A DNA stretch of 64,000 nt from Lasioglossum baleicum (GCF_051020765.1 NC_134929.1:20970135-21034134), one strand, 5' to 3'. Counted from the first letter of the stretch, positions 46,336-60,116 are shown. Notes: generated by a model not told the origin, from the sequence alone. Numbers and translations: made by a program.

Positions 46336-49300
46336 ACAGTGAGATCGCGGGGAAGATCGCAACGACGTTTTATCTAAAGGGGCCACGGAATCACGCTGAT
46401 CTGGCTGGTATCTGTCTGTTCTGGCTCGTCGACTCGTGTCGAGGATACTTCTTTGTTCCCGAGGTTTGAGTCCGGTTCTCTCGCGTTGTCTGGTCCCGAT
46501 ATCCTCGTCATCGACCGTATTGGCCGATCGCAGTTGCCGATGCTAATGGCGCAACCGCGTAATCGTGTTTCCACGTGTGGTGCTGCACCTGAACGTGAGT
46601 AACGAGCGTCTGGTAGGAAACCGGGCATGCAGGAATCTAGGAACGAGCATCCAATCGCGGGAAAGGACACAAAGCATGGCGAACCAGCGCAGCTGAACAG
46701 AGTTGCGTCAGGGATTCTTGCCGAGACCAACAGCTCTTTCCACAGTGATCGCTGCGGAGCCGATCGATATAATGTAGATCCGCGGAAATCCAGGATCCTA
46801 AAACTCCCTACATCGCACCCACAGAGGGGCAATTTAATTGTCCACGGATCCAATTCAACAATTTCCTAGTGATTTCTTCCTAAAACCCATCATTTAAGTT
46901 TCCTCAGCGAATACTTCAATCTTTGTGGAGTACTAATTCATTAAACTTAATAATTTCGAACAAACTCGAGCCACATAATTATAGGTGAAGCTGGCTGTAG
47001 ATGGAAGAAGGAATAATTAAATAGAATCCGTTTGAACATCCCTAGCTGTCTTCGAAGCTTATCAATGGACACCGGATTCTCAAACTTGTAGATGGTTGCG
47101 GGATTCGAAACTAAACAAAATGAATAATAGCCCGATGACCGATGATTATGCGTGGCCTTTCCCGCGTGCTCGTTTGTTCTAAATCAATTATCGTTGCAGT
47201 GGGAGGGCGGAGAAAGATGAAGCAATGCAAAGTTCACGCAGATAAAGTTACTGTTTGCTCCGAGATCAAGGGAACGTTATGATAAATCTCTATCCGTGGT
47301 GACTACACCCTAAACAAGAGGAAGAAACGCGGAGATTTCGTTTATGTACCGAACACTTCGTCACCGGGATTAGGCAAACTACATACAGTGGAATGGGATA
47401 ATCTAAAGTTCATTCAATAAATAAGCATTCAGAGAGCGACACCACGGGAATTCAGGACTATGCCCCCGGTCAAATTTAGGCTTGTCGAAATCTTAGTCAG
47501 CGAACCACCGCGCCGACGTTCGAGTTATTTTACGACAAAGGCCCACTCTCCTTCTCGTTTCCTTTCGTGCGTGCTCTGTCTCCGTTGTCGTCTGCTCTTT
47601 TTCAACGAAGTTCTCGTTCCGTCGACGAGGCATAAACGTTACAGAAGTGAATGATTTATTTTTGAGGGAGTCCCCGCTTCCCGGAGACGCGCGATTATTT
47701 TCTGAAGCGTTTTTCTAAATGGAACCCCGAGCACCGCTCGAATTTCTCAATCTTTTTAATTTTGGCGTTCGCCGTGTCCTTCCGAGAATAAGTGACGTAT
47801 GCATTGAACGGTAACCCTAATGATTTATTGCCGGTGCCATCTTTACCCCGAAGTAGGTGTATTTAATTACCAGGCCCAAAGACGTGAATCACTTGGTACA
47901 TTTGAAAAGATAATTTTAATCATCGTTAATCGTCCATAAACCAATCGTTCCCATCGACTTTTTCGACGAGTCCGTATTTATCAACAACACACTCCCCGAT
48001 TCGTTTCCAACGTTCGTTTTATTCCGTTTTGTTTATTCATCCCTGCGCTATTGTACGATCTAACGAGCTTCCGGATGAGAAACCATCGACAACGCGGCAA
48101 AACACCGGTACCGTTCATTTCCATAGATAAATCCCGATCCGCCGATACATTCTTTAATTAACAAAACAAGTCGCTTGCGTCACCGCTGTTTACTGCGTCA
48201 GACGCACAACGAGATTTTTATCTGGCTAATCAATATCGCCGGTTACCCAGCGATGCATCGTTAATGCAGTCTTCGAGTATCATACTCGAGAAGAAAAATT
48301 CAAGACCGGTCCTCTGAAAAGGAAATTGAGAAGAATGGTACTTGAACAAGTGGGAAACTAGAAACAAATTACTGGAACATAGTCCTCGAAAAAATGAAAA
48401 ATGAAAATAAAGAAAATTGAGGGAAGCGGTGCTCTAAAAAAAATGGAGGAAATTTCAGAAAATGGTCCCCCAAAAATCGAGAACCCCTAAGAAACTACAG
48501 AGACCGACAGGAACCCCGAAAACTGTAAAAAAACGAGGAAAATGAAGAATCGAATATCGAAAGCGTTTCCCAAGATGGCGTCTGCTATCGCCGATCGATC
48601 TATCTTTCCGGGAGGCAGAGCAAACTTTATTTGCGGAGGAATTGTCGAAATATCAGGCGATAAGCGATGGGCAAAATAAATAGCGGCGGCGCATTCGAGA
48701 CTGATTACTCGTCGCGATAAGATCTAGACAAAAGGAGGCCTTGATGGATCGATCGGATCGGCCGAACGAAAACAATGATCTATGAGCGCGTATCGAAGTT
48801 ATCGCTCGATTCAAGGGCGAGGGAGGTAGGCGGAGGGAAGATGGTCGGCAAAAGGCAAACACGAGGAGCGAATACGATCCCCGTTTTGCTTGTTGCTTGT
48901 TGCGTTGGTTCGTCTCGCGGCGATTTTCACGGTCTGATAACAGGTGGCGAGGGAAACTGCGCAGAACGGGGAAAAATACGTGGGCAAAGCTAATTGTAAG
49001 TTTCCGCGGCGCGTCCACGAATGTGCCGCAGAATTATCTCTGTTCGGAGATAAGGCCGGCGGGATTTCGCGAAACCCGCACGTCAATTAAACGGGAATCG
49101 ATTTCCGTGGGATCGCCGTTCCCGGAAATTCGTTTCTTTTCGAGGTTGAAACCGTAAACACGGAAACGGATTCGCCGAACAGTCCGCAGGTCCGATAGTA
49201 TTTATCAACTTGTTGGGGAATCGCGACTCCCACGTGAATCAGGATACCTCGAAACGCTAATGTCCTCTCGGAACATGGAGAATCAGGACTTCCGCGAAGA

Positions 49301-50256
49301 TGTTCAGCAGGGAACATTCAGGGAACTTCCTAAGAATAAGCGTCCAATGTCTGAAGCGTTTTGCTACGTCAATATTGAGCAACTAGATAAACGAATTTTT
49401 AGAATTCGTAAAATTTGCGTTTTATACGTGAGAAAAATTGATCGGACGATTTGATGATTGCGTGACGACAATATAGACAGCAAATAGTGAGAGACATTCC
49501 TCAGAAAGCATCGCGAACGTCGACCTTTAGTAGCCGCTTCGAAAAACTGTCCATCATCTCCCCGCGCGAGAGCATCCAAAGTCTGAAGCGTATCGTTCAT
49601 TATTTAAATTCAGTCCGCGTGTAAACGCTGACTCGCATTCCAGACTGCAGTCTGCCATTGATTATCTAATCGCATTTGTTTAGCAGCAAACCTTGGAGGA
49701 ATCAAGGCTAATCGTTTTATTGTGATGAGCAGAAGCGTCGCGTTACGGTGCGCTAATAAATACGCGAAAGTGTTGGGAGAAACTAGAGGATTGCTCGGCA
49801 AAGGTAGTGAAACGATATGTTCGATTGCAGGGTCCAAAGAGACCCGGTTAAAAAAAATAAACTGTTGTTACCAGACTGCGGGTTTTATGCATTTACGACA
49901 AAAATTGAATAACGAGAAAAATCGTTAAAAGAAACTGCACAAGAAAGTGCATCGTCGAAACGGTAAAAGCCCGTCGCGCATCTAATTAATTTGTGAAGTC
50001 GCAGCGCGGGGAAAATGGTTCCCCGATCGACGTCAGCAGTTGCTTGATTCACCGTAGCAACAAAAAATTCGCATCGCATGTGGCAATCAAACGCAATTTA
50101 ACAAGACGGGTCGACGCATGGCGATGCAGCGGGCTGATGCATCGCCGAGAACAAAGAGAGATCGCGTGCACACTGGTCTGTTATCACCTAGAAAAATGTT
50201 TCCTTGTCCGTCCCCACTTCGGGATCGACGTTGATATCAGGGAATCACGGACAACG

Positions 50257-50352
50257 ATCCGCAGAAAGAGAAAGAGAGAAAGAACCGAGAGGCGACCGAT
50301 GATCGTTCAGTTGTGGTGTCCGCGATCGTCTCTCTCTCTCTTTCGCTCACTC
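50257..50352. repeat. GA tract facing a CT tract
   Basis: CAGAAAGAGAAAGAGAGAAA (from about 50261) is followed within about 50 bp by a CTCTCTCTCTCTTTCGCTC run, so the two tracts can pair as a loose hairpin. A perfect TGACGTCA lies downstream at 50396. Confidence 0.6.
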
Positions 50353-52433
50353 TCCCGGCAGAACGATCGGTATCACTGTGTCGAGCTGCTACCGGTGACG
50401 TCACTTCTCAACACTGTCAACAATCCCCGCCCCAACCTCGTCTTATCCACGACACTGAATAAGGAACGAACGGGAGCGATTAGCAGCTGGCAGCTAATGT
50501 TGCGGCGTGCGTGCGAGAACCGGCTCCGATGGACAACTCTGTTCCATTGTCCCTGGGACGAAGGGACCGTAAATGGGACACGAACAGTGAATCATGGTGC
50601 ACTGTGACTTGGCCGAGCATGATTCGGTCTGGGACGGGATTAGAGGATTTTATGATAGCTAGAGTTTAGGCTCCAGAGACCGTGGACTACCGATGTTGTT
50701 GCGCGAAATGCTGAGCAGATGGCTTCTTCGACTTGCTGGATGGAACACGGCACTTTTTTTGATCAAGGACTGAATTGTCACTGAATTATTTCAACCATAG
50801 AACTTTCTTGTTCTAAACAGAGTTAACGTGTATCATTTTTACTTTGTACTAGGATTTAAGTGTACTAAGCAACTGTACAAACGAGTTTTTAATTGATTGC
50901 TTTCGAAGAATCTTGTAGAATTTAATCAGCAATTGCGATTACGATCAACGAGCAAACAAACCTTTAACACAATGATGATTGTGCACCTCGTTTGTTCCAT
51001 TCCAGATAAAGACGAGCTACCATTTTCCACCTTATACGTACAATGATTTCGTTATTGAACGATTGCAGAAGTAAAAAATGCATTTCATTCTGTATGCTTG
51101 TATTTTACCTTCAACTCGAACTTTACACAATCGGTGGATGTGAAATAGCGAAGTGTCACATCTCGAACACAGAGATCCGAGACGAACGGGAACCGAAATC
51201 CGAATTTACGATCCGTCATAAAGGCCCACGACCACGGATCGAGGCGGGATCGTGGAACGGCAGGATTTCCCAAATTGCTATAGTAACGGCAGTGAGCCAA
51301 GGGGAAATCCTCGGCGATCATTATCGCGACCGAGCCAATTACGAACGGTCCGCGATCCCGGCGAGATACGCGGGGCAAAGCCACTTTTCTGCGTTTGCTT
51401 TTCCACGTGGACGCCATTGCAACGCGGCTGCACGGATTACCGTTATCGCCGTTGCGTGACCTGCTTTTTGGTACCCGAGCTCCTCGCGGGAGGATCGCTA
51501 AGACCCGAGAGAAACGGAAATTCCAGAAACATCGCTGCTCGAAGCCTAACTCCGTGGCGGTCTTCGACGATGCTAGGAAACGTTTTCGAAATGCCGATCG
51601 TTAACGAGCTGCGGAGAAAGTGGCGTCCTTTACATTTGTGCATCTTGTTTCGCTTTGGAATCAGAGCGCCATTTTCACTTTGGGCCATAACTTGAATGAA
51701 TTGAATGACTTTGAATGAATTTCAAAGAGTCTTGTGGAATTTGTCCACGGTTTGGAATCAAAAGAATTTCGTAGACTTTGATCTGTGGCTACAATTGTAG
51801 TCAACGAAGAAATATTTAAGACAGCTAGGTTTGTGCACCTCGATTGGTGCATTTGAGACATGGTACCATTTTCGCCGCACAGAATTTTCGCGAACAGTTC
51901 CAGCGAAGCTGTCAGCTGCTTCTGGGTCAGTGTGTATATATTTTCGCCGGTACTACTTGAAAATATTAATAAATCGGCGGGCCGTGTAAAAATAGACGCT
52001 ACTACGGTAAATATAATGGCAAACGGCGGAAGGAGAATAATTGGTCGCCGGTTTCCGGCGAGGCATCGCGTTCTTGACGGCGTCTTTCAACGGATTTGCC
52101 CGGTGATCGTGACACACTTGATAAATTTAAGGCCGGCTCGCAGTCCTTCGTTCTCAGCCTCGTAAAATTTCAACAATAGCCGCTGCCGCTGTGCGCGAAC
52201 AATTTCCACGACGCGGTCGGTGAGTGACGTATGCCCGTGCGCACAGTATGACGCACAAAGTGTAGGAAGAGCCGATGACAGTGCCGGGAAATTGCCGGCC
52301 GGCTTCGTCTCCGCCAGCGGCTTCAACGTCACGATCATAGTTGAACGAGAAAACCGACTGGATCGAGCGATCAAGGTGAACTTTGACGAGATCTCGGATT
52401 TCGAGAAAGTTCGGAGATCCGTCGAACTTTGAT

Positions 52434-52648
52434 CAAGATTTATCAAGGTGACCCGCAGTATTGGATAGTACAAGATTTTTCAAGATGATCCACAAGATTT
52501 TTTAATACGATAAGCAGTATCGAGTAGCGTGAGATTTCTCGAAATGATCGACAACATTAAATAGAGCAAGACTTTTCGAAATAATCCGCAGGATCGAATA
52601 CAACAAGATTTTTCAATACGATCCCCAGTATCGAGCAGTACGAGATGT
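52434..52648. repeat. 37-38-bp degenerate tandem repeat, about six units
   Basis: CAAGATTTTTCAA.A.GATCC.CA-type units begin near 52434, 52471, 52493 (short unit), 52528, 52567 and 52604, with repeated AGTATCGAG.AGTACGAGA joins. The array follows directly after a GATCTCGGATTTCGAG segment and ends near 52648. Confidence 0.78.
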
Positions 52649-52924
52649 CGTTGTTCTCCGAGCACAGCTACTTCCGGTAGCTAGAGTCCCAGAAGCCACT
52701 GTCCTATCGATTCAGCTACCGAATTTAGCTTGGTAGAAGCGAGACTAGCGATAGAACCGATGCTACTTCACATCATTCTCATTCATTCTGTACCTGTATT
52801 TCTTTCGTTAAAAAACGGTCGATAAACCGTTGTTGCAGCCATTCTTGTCGCCAGTGTACAGACAATATTGCAGAACGTATCGGTGAGGCAACACCAGTTC
52901 AACGACACAACATTTCTGTTTTCC

Positions 52925-53348
52925 ATTATTCTTTTATGAAACGTCAGATTCGTTAAATCGTTCCGAATAAAATGATGTCCAACACGGATTGACTTGTTTA
53001 ATACCCGGTATAGTGTATAGAAACAATATTTCCAAAATTGTAAGGACGTTTCACTACATTATTGAACTATCTGGGACAGTGGTTTCCAATTATCAGCTCG
53101 ATTACTGCAGACAATCAACACAGATAACGTAAATTGAACTGTACTGATTGTAGGACAATTACCTCTGGCTACAATGCTAGATTAAATCCTAGCTGATTTG
53201 TACAACAATTCATGTTCTACGTGAATCGCTCTAGACTAAACAGAATTGTGTTCGGGTAATGACGAGTTGAGATCATTCGAATTGCGTCGTGCTTGGATTC
53301 GTCTTAATCAGAAAAATTGGACCAACACGTTGATCAAAGTTTTGTAGA
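52925..53348. mobile_element. Fold-back MITE FB-A, long-centre copy 10
   Basis: The left arm has CCGAATAAAATGATGTCCAA, CACGGATTGACTTGTTTAAT and ACCCGGTATAGTG. The right arm has GTGTTCGGGTAATGACGAG, GCGTCGTGCTTGGATTCGTC and TTAATCAGAAAAATTGG. The centre is longer than in other copies, so a separate insertion may lie inside. Confidence 0.55.
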
Positions 53349-53686
53349 GAAACAATAAAAAAGAGAAACACATCATCAGGTCTTAGGTACTCCCAGCAAT
53401 TTTTCTGAAATACCTCGCACGTCTCTCTCGCATCTATCGGGAGATTACCGTACCATCGTCGCCATCGTTCAGGGGTTAATTACCGCCGAGAGCAACGGCA
53501 GCTTGAAGCTACACCGGCGGGTTGTTAGGGTAATCGTCGATTTGCGAAGGCGCAACAGTTCCGTACGCACGCGGCGCGTGCATGCATAAGAGAGCGTACC
53601 GGATCGAGACCGCGAGCATTATCGAAAGGCGAGAGTGTCAACGTTCACCCGCGCGAAAGTGAAAATCTGGGGCTGCGAAGCGCTGG

Positions 53687-53707
53687 GAGCGAGCGAGCGA
53701 GCGAGCG
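53687..53707 (+). repeat. (GAGC)n microsatellite
   Basis: About five GAGC units. A similar array lies at 5999-6022. Confidence 0.9.
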
Positions 53708-54410
53708 GGCATGTGTGTATGTGTAGACTAACCAGGGAACACATGCACACGGTTCCGCGTCGATTGTCGGACGGAGACGGGCGGGAAAAGGCCGGCCTGC
53801 GACGGTATCTAGGCTGCGACCCGGTTCGCGGTATCATTTGGGTCATTGTGTTCCGCCGGGTCCAGCGAAACCGGGTGAAACGCGGCCGAATGCACAGCGT
53901 CGGCGTCGTAGCCGGCGTCGGCGTCGCCCCTGGTTTATCCTGCGCCGCGACGCATGTGCGTGCCCTACGGGAGAGAGCCTAGCGCCGCTGTTGCACCCGT
54001 CAAGTCGATGCACATGCACACGTACACACCGGCAGAGACAGAGGGACTCGCCGGTGTCTCGTTATATCACAGGCGACGTTGCGTAAAATGTGTACTGGCA
54101 CACACTCCTCTCTCGACGCTGTTACGGAGTACGTGGCCGCCTTTCGCCCCTCTACTGGCCCCTTTTTAAACCCATCCTCGTCGCCTCCCTCTCCTCTCCA
54201 CACCGGATCGGGTTCGTGGATCACTCCTACGAGACTCCGTTGCGTCCTCGTATGTGGACCTTAACGGGGTACACTCGTTTCTAGGATTGCAAGGGTGCGG
54301 GATGCGCCTTCTCATTTCACGATAATGCAAAGATGAGGCTTTTCAATAGTCAAAAGCGCTAGATAAAAGATCAATCTAGGCCGCAATCGGCTTCAAACGT
54401 CCAATTTTAA

Positions 54411-54513
54411 CGTTCACCAGGCGTAATTTGCATTATTCGGAAGCATACAGCTATTTTCATGGAGCTGCGACAGCTGCATGCTGCCGAATAATACAAATTA
54501 TGCCTGGTAAACG
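54411..54513 (+). ncRNA. Candidate microRNA precursor hairpin
   Basis: The left arm from CGTTCACCAGGCGTAATTTG to CAGCT (54411-54452) pairs with the right arm, AGCTGCATGCTGCC to GGTAAACG (54472-54513). The stem is about 42 bp with four single mismatches and one G-U pair, around a loop of about 19 nt. Length, scattered single mismatches and a single apical loop fit an animal pre-miRNA. Pairing fades outside the arms. I do not recognise a known microRNA seed. Either strand could be the transcript; plus is arbitrary. The alternative is a young palindromic element, but no target duplication is seen at its edges. Confidence 0.42.
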
Positions 54514-57500
54514 ATTTCCTGGAAATCGGCTTTCTCGAAGCGGTAAGGCATGGATGGCTCTTTAGGTTGCATCAGGTTACGATTACTTCAACGAAAATTT
54601 ACCATTTTCGTTTGTACACGACACGGTCAGCCTACCCGCACTCGGCGTGCCTCTCTTCGTACGCAGCGAAAGTTTGTTTTCATTTTTTCGCCGCTCCACC
54701 CACGCGACCCGCATTCCCTGCGAGTCGGCAACTCTGTGCATCCCTCTGGTGGATGGTCCAACCAGCGGGGGAGGACACAGAGCCGCATAGTTCGATAACG
54801 TGTCGGCGGGAGGAGGATGATGCATCGGTGGTCTGTGCGGATCGCTCTCGTCCCACGTGTTACGAAACGCTCAGACCTACATGTGTAGCCGGGTGATCGA
54901 TGCGGGACTCCTAGAGAGCGCGATGGAATCGGACACGAGGAGCTTGTGCGCCGGTTTCTGTGTCAATGTTACTGCACGCGCTCGGGCTAACTGCTTTTCG
55001 AGCCACCACTTTGCCTCCGCAACATGTTCGGTCCACCACTTTGTCAGCGTAACGCCGCGCGGCTCGTGTTGAGCTCCAGAAATATGTTGGTAAAGGAGCT
55101 CCACTCGAAAACAATTAGTGACATAACGAACATTTTACCATTTAATCAATTCCAATCATTAATTGTTTATGTTTGTTGGTCGAACGAACAACCATTCAGA
55201 CACGTTGTCAAGAGTGCCCAGTTGGCCAACGAGGCGCGTCCCCTATTAATTGCGTTTCCGTAGTATGCAGATGCCGACGAAACACGCCCAAGCAGCAGCC
55301 CGTAGGAGTAATTTATTCATCGTTCTTCGTGGAATCATCGGAGTCTAGCGACGTCCAATAAGGTGGTGGCCGGCGACGCTTCTCTCGACACCTACCGGCG
55401 ACGCGACACGGGTTCTTTTCGCCGATGTTGTGCCGCATAAAACCGTTTAATCGATGCCAGGCAAGGCCATCTATCTCGTTCCACATAGTCGGAAGCCGGC
55501 CGGCTCGCGTTGGAAAGTCATAGAGCGGCGCGCAACAATGCGGGAAAAGGGTCGAAGGCGAACGAGCTCATCCACGTTGGCTCTCTTTCTTCACGGTTCC
55601 CCAATAGACGACGACGCCGGGGGCACGAGATCCGTGGGAGAATCGCCGTGTGATGCGTAGCAAAGCTAGTTAGCTTTACTAGGTAGCCAGGTTCTCTAGC
55701 TTCGGTGGTTTACACGAGGGAACGGATCAACCGACACACGCTTTCCTTGTGAATCCCGCGCGTGGAACGCAACGGCGAGGCTCGAGTGCGCGATCGGTAC
55801 CTTCTCGACCCACTTTTCTGAGAAAGGCCCGACCTCGCTTTTCTCTCGGTGCAGCAGATACGCGCCACTTTTCCTCGCGTCCTCGTATTCTATGCAACAC
55901 GCCGCGCTGCTAACGATCGGACCCTAAAGATCGCCACGGCCTTTGACGCAATTGTTCACGCCGCGGATATATGGGAACCGAGCTTTCGCTCTTCGGCTCG
56001 CTACGACGCATCTTCTTTCTTGATTGAATTGATAAAACATTTCAATAGTAAAGGTGGCCAGCAAAATCTTCAACCTCTGTGTATCCTGTAAACGATCGCC
56101 TCGTGTTCGAGGATTTTCATGGATCACAGCAGAGTTAACGCAGAACAACGGTCGGTCACAGAATTAGGGCTGCAGGTGTTCAGGAATTCTCTAGAGTCCC
56201 TCCTAAACTCGAAGTTCTAGGGTCTCCAAAGTTGTGAGTAACAGCGACCTCCCGCTAGAGGCAGCACTGTCGACATTCTAACGAGATTGCTAGAGTGAGC
56301 GAGTCGGAGAGAAAGAGAGACCCATCGTATTCTTTTTAGCCCTCGGAAAGTGAATGTCGAATGCCGGTCACCGTTACGGCCAGAATGCATCAAAAGCAAC
56401 CGGATACTACGCGAGTCAGTTATTAAGTAGTGGAGCGGGGATGAACGGTGTCCTCTCTTCTCCTCTCGTTCCCCCCGTCGTGATACCTCCCCCTTTCTCT
56501 TTCCCGTGCAACAGCAAGCATGGGATGCCATAATGGGCACGGACGACCAGGGAAGTCGATGTCGTTGATAGAAATTGTTAGAAAGTCCTAGAGGACTTGA
56601 GCGATACACATTCCGGCCATATGTTAGCCAGGCGCGTATCCGCAAGGTTACACTATCGATCATAATTTACGACGCGTGCTGCATGGTTACGTCAGTGGGA
56701 CTCGTTCGCGAACGATATCGCCGGGTGGGAGACACAAAGACGCGTAAACTTACGCACGACCTGCACGATCAGCTGATCCCGTGCGATTTACGTTTCCGAT
56801 AACGGGAGAACTACATTCATAAAAAAGAAAACGAGACGTCACGATTGTGGGGACTTCTGATGGGCTCCCTGTCGGGTACGTAAATTGTTGAAAGAAATGC
56901 AGTAAATGGATGAAAAACATCACTATAAGTATTACTGAATATAGTTTTAAATTACCGTTGCAATCCTGGAAAAACGAGTCTACTCCCTTAAGGCGGACTC
57001 CGTACGTCAGGATAACTTTTACAATACACCGACAAAGCACGGACAAAATGGTCTTCGGTGCGCCACACCAATAACACGACAAATTTTCAAATTACCCAAC
57101 ACGAATCTAGCTAACTCCACTTGCCAGCCAGTAGTCGCGCCTACAAAATGACCACCGCTCGCCGTAGCGTCTCCGAAAAGCAAAGAGCATTCAGAAGCGT
57201 TCAAACAAACAAATTTTCCGGCTGGCCAGTGTAGACCTCGTAACGCCGATGATGCTAATGGGGTTTACTTTCGCGAGGATGCAGCGAAATTTCAGAGACA
57301 GTGTGTGCACACACGCAACGACGCGACACGCCGGGTGAGCGTTGCAGTCCGCGTGGCGGACTCGGTAACGCGGCGCGTCTACCAATGGTATTCAAGAACA
57401 ACGATTCCGGGTAATCATACCAGCACGCGCGTTCCATTTTGCAATTCCATGCCGTCACGTCCGCGGTTGCAACTTATTAAAAGTCCGCGCCTCTCGTGCG

Positions 57501-58079
57501 TACTACGCTCCCATTTTCGACGGATCGCCTTGCCGGCGATCGCGCGCGATGCATATGCATCGGCGCACAGACACAGAAAACGGTTCCCATATCCAAGGTA
57601 ATTGTACTCGAGCGTGCTAATGATTGCTACACGGGCGCAATCGCGGTAAACCTAAGCGAGGAGGGGGCAGAGGAACAGAGAGGACTTCGATTAGAGAGCA
57701 GAGTCCACGATTTTGGATGTGCAGCGAAGGGACACGTGCACTTGCACTTAGTGTAGTTAACCAGGTACCCCGGTACCCATTTGCTGTATTTCTTTCGACA
57801 ACCTGTTAATGTTCCTCCAAAAATACTGTCAAATTTCTCTGCATGTCTAAATATATTCATTTATAGTCTTAAGCCTGCTGTCTTCCTCGGGCCTATATGA
57901 CGTAAGTAAGTAATGTGTAAGTGAGGAGGCAGGATCGAAAAGAGAATTTGTGCAAATATGTGGAATACAAAAGATTTTCACTGATCTATACATTTTGGTC
58001 GGCTACACAAGGGTTGATACATGGCTAAGGATGCTTTAATAGATCCCTCGACAGCAACAGGGTGTAGAAAGAAAACGAT

Positions 58080-58175
58080 TGAGCGTAGAGTAGAGCAGTG
58101 CGAGAGAGCAGCGAGTAGAAGAGAGTAAGGGAGTAGAGAGTAGAAGAGAGAGAGGGAGGGAGGGAGATCGAGAGG
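58080..58175 (+). repeat. Degenerate (GAGTA)/(GA)n tract
   Basis: GAGCGTAGAGTAGAGCAG and GAGTAGAAGAGAG phrases grade into GAGAGGGAGGGAGGGAG. Purine-rich, non-coding. Confidence 0.8.
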
Positions 58176-60074
58176 GGCCGTTGAATACCGGGCCGAGCAG
58201 AGAGAAGGCGTTGCATTGTAAACTCTATGACCGACTTTACGAGCGATCGGCTAGAATGCAGTGCCTCCAACCGGCCGGTCGGCGCAACTAGCCGCCATGT
58301 TGTTTCCAAACCCGAAATCAAGCGGTTGTTCAGCGGCGGTCTTCGCCGAGGAGAAAGGTGAAGCGATCGTTGCAATTATGTCATAACTCCGGCCAGCCGC
58401 TTTTAACCCCTTCGCTACCATCGACGAGATTTCGCACTACCGTCATTGTCAGTAGCAGAGAAACCTCGTGCGCAACAACGTTGCTGTATCTCGCACCTCT
58501 GCTAACACATTTGATCGATATTGACCCCAGAACTTGACACAAAATTATACAGTTCATTTATATTCTCATATGTAGCTCTATGTATTAACCTATGTAGCGG
58601 CGTTATTGATGAATGTGTGTGACGAGAATGAATAAAATCAGAAATTATTGGACCTCCCAAGGTGTCCACGGTGCCGCAGCAATCTGCAACCATGATCTAC
58701 CGCGTTCATAGTGTCGCAGAGGTCAAAATGAAAAAATGAGAATTCGATGTGATTCAACGATCCCGAGGTTACGATGCCGAACGATACTTATTCAATAGGA
58801 ATTTCCTGTTCCATTGTCATGTAGAAAAGCCGGACCACCGGCCGATAGTCGGTAGGAACAATGTCAACGTTAATCACGATATCCCCGGTATCGATCTACG
58901 CGCTCTTTCTCTCCCTCATGAATATTCGATTTTTAATATTATGCGTCGACGTTGAACAGACGCCCATTTTCCGGGACCGACCTTCCTAGCGCATCAGGGA
59001 CACGTTTATCTGTTGTTCCAGAGAGAAAGAGAGGGGGGAGGGATTGTGTAACGCCGCGCCAAGCCGTTCGAAAATTTTATGCCGCAATTACCGCGGCTGT
59101 ACGACATAATACACCTCGAATAAATGTGTATATTAAGATAAAGCATCTCGGACGGGAGAACTGCGTTTTCTCTGGAAAGTTATGTCATACCATTGTTGAC
59201 AGAGTCTCGCGCGCGACTACATAGGACGGGATTGCGCTGTGTGGTTCGGGAAAAAGAAGGAAAAGAGTGTACAGAAATTTGTAGCCGTTCGACGGAGGAA
59301 ATCGCAACCCGGCGTTGTATCCTGTTATTACATCGTTTTCAATTTCTACTCGCAGTCCGTTGTACGTCTAGCGTAGACACGGACGCCAACCGGCCCCCGT
59401 AGCTATAAGTTAATACTTATGCAGAGTGGCCATCCGTGATCCATCTTGCGTAACCTATTTACCAGCAAAGTGGTACGAGCACACATGACATAATCCCGTG
59501 CAACAGAACACGCACTGTAGATTCCGGCCTGTTCGGATACTATTTTAAATAACCCGACGCGCGCGCCTGCGTATCGCCGCTGCACACGCACGCTACGCCG
59601 CCGCCGCGGTGCGTGCGAGTTACGCAAACGAATAGACCCACCGGAAAATCGTGATTCGCCCGGAAAAACCTACCTCCATTCAGGGCTCAACTCTAGATAA
59701 CCTAGACGTTTGTCTAATAGCCCACCCCCGCCAATCTCGCTAATTCGATGATCTCGTACCGCTCCTAAGGTGACCTGTCCAATGAGTGGACACTTAACGC
59801 ATACGTCCGACATAGGATCAAATGAAAAATGGGCGAAATGACCAATAAATGAACAGCAATTTCTAAGAGGTACGCCCAGTAAGTATTTCTCATAGCAAAG
59901 TCCCCGTATGCCCTCAAGAATCCTCTCGTGAAATGTGTATTTGAAGCATTTAGAAAGGTATTTTTTTACTTAAACGCAGTCTTAAGAACGAGCGTTAAAA
60001 TGCACTTTTACCACAACTTTAGCCGTATGAATTAAGAAAAAGAAGTACGACACACCGAACTTGCCCGATTTTAG

Positions 60075-60116
60075 CACCAAGGTCTTCGACGTGTCCTTGC
60101 GAGGAAGACCTTGGTG
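60075..60116. other. Perfect 13-bp hairpin with 16-nt loop
   Basis: CACCAAGGTCTTC (60075-60087) and GAAGACCTTGGTG (60104-60116) are exact inverted copies. The stem is too short for a typical microRNA precursor, and no transposon ends are visible around it. Function unknown. Confidence 0.6.

Larger units (their letters stand above)
42774..54410. other. Long non-coding stretch
   Basis: It holds the CRE tandem repeat, the 46-kb duplication, an A-rich degenerate tract (48.3-48.56 kb), the 37-bp repeat and FB-A copy 10. The 204-codon plus-strand frame at 49993 crosses a CT microsatellite and lacks known motifs. GC-rich sequence at 53.5-54.2 kb could be regulatory. Confidence 0.5.

Noticed and set aside
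49993..50607. 204-codon plus-strand open frame
   Set aside because: It runs through GA and CT microsatellites with no domain-like pattern or splice context.
53263..53275. TGAGATCATT, resembling the start of bantam microRNA
   Set aside because: It lies in the right arm of an FB-A repeat, lacks the rest of the bantam sequence and has no proper hairpin.
56750..57082. 110-codon minus-strand frame containing VILTYG, reminiscent of LINE reverse transcriptases
   Set aside because: The surrounding residues do not follow the reverse-transcriptase pattern, and no YxDD box or endonuclease is nearby.
58405..58425. TTAACCCCTTCGCTACC, a piggyBac-like end
   Set aside because: No inverse partner with TTAA was found within several hundred bases, so I do not call an element.
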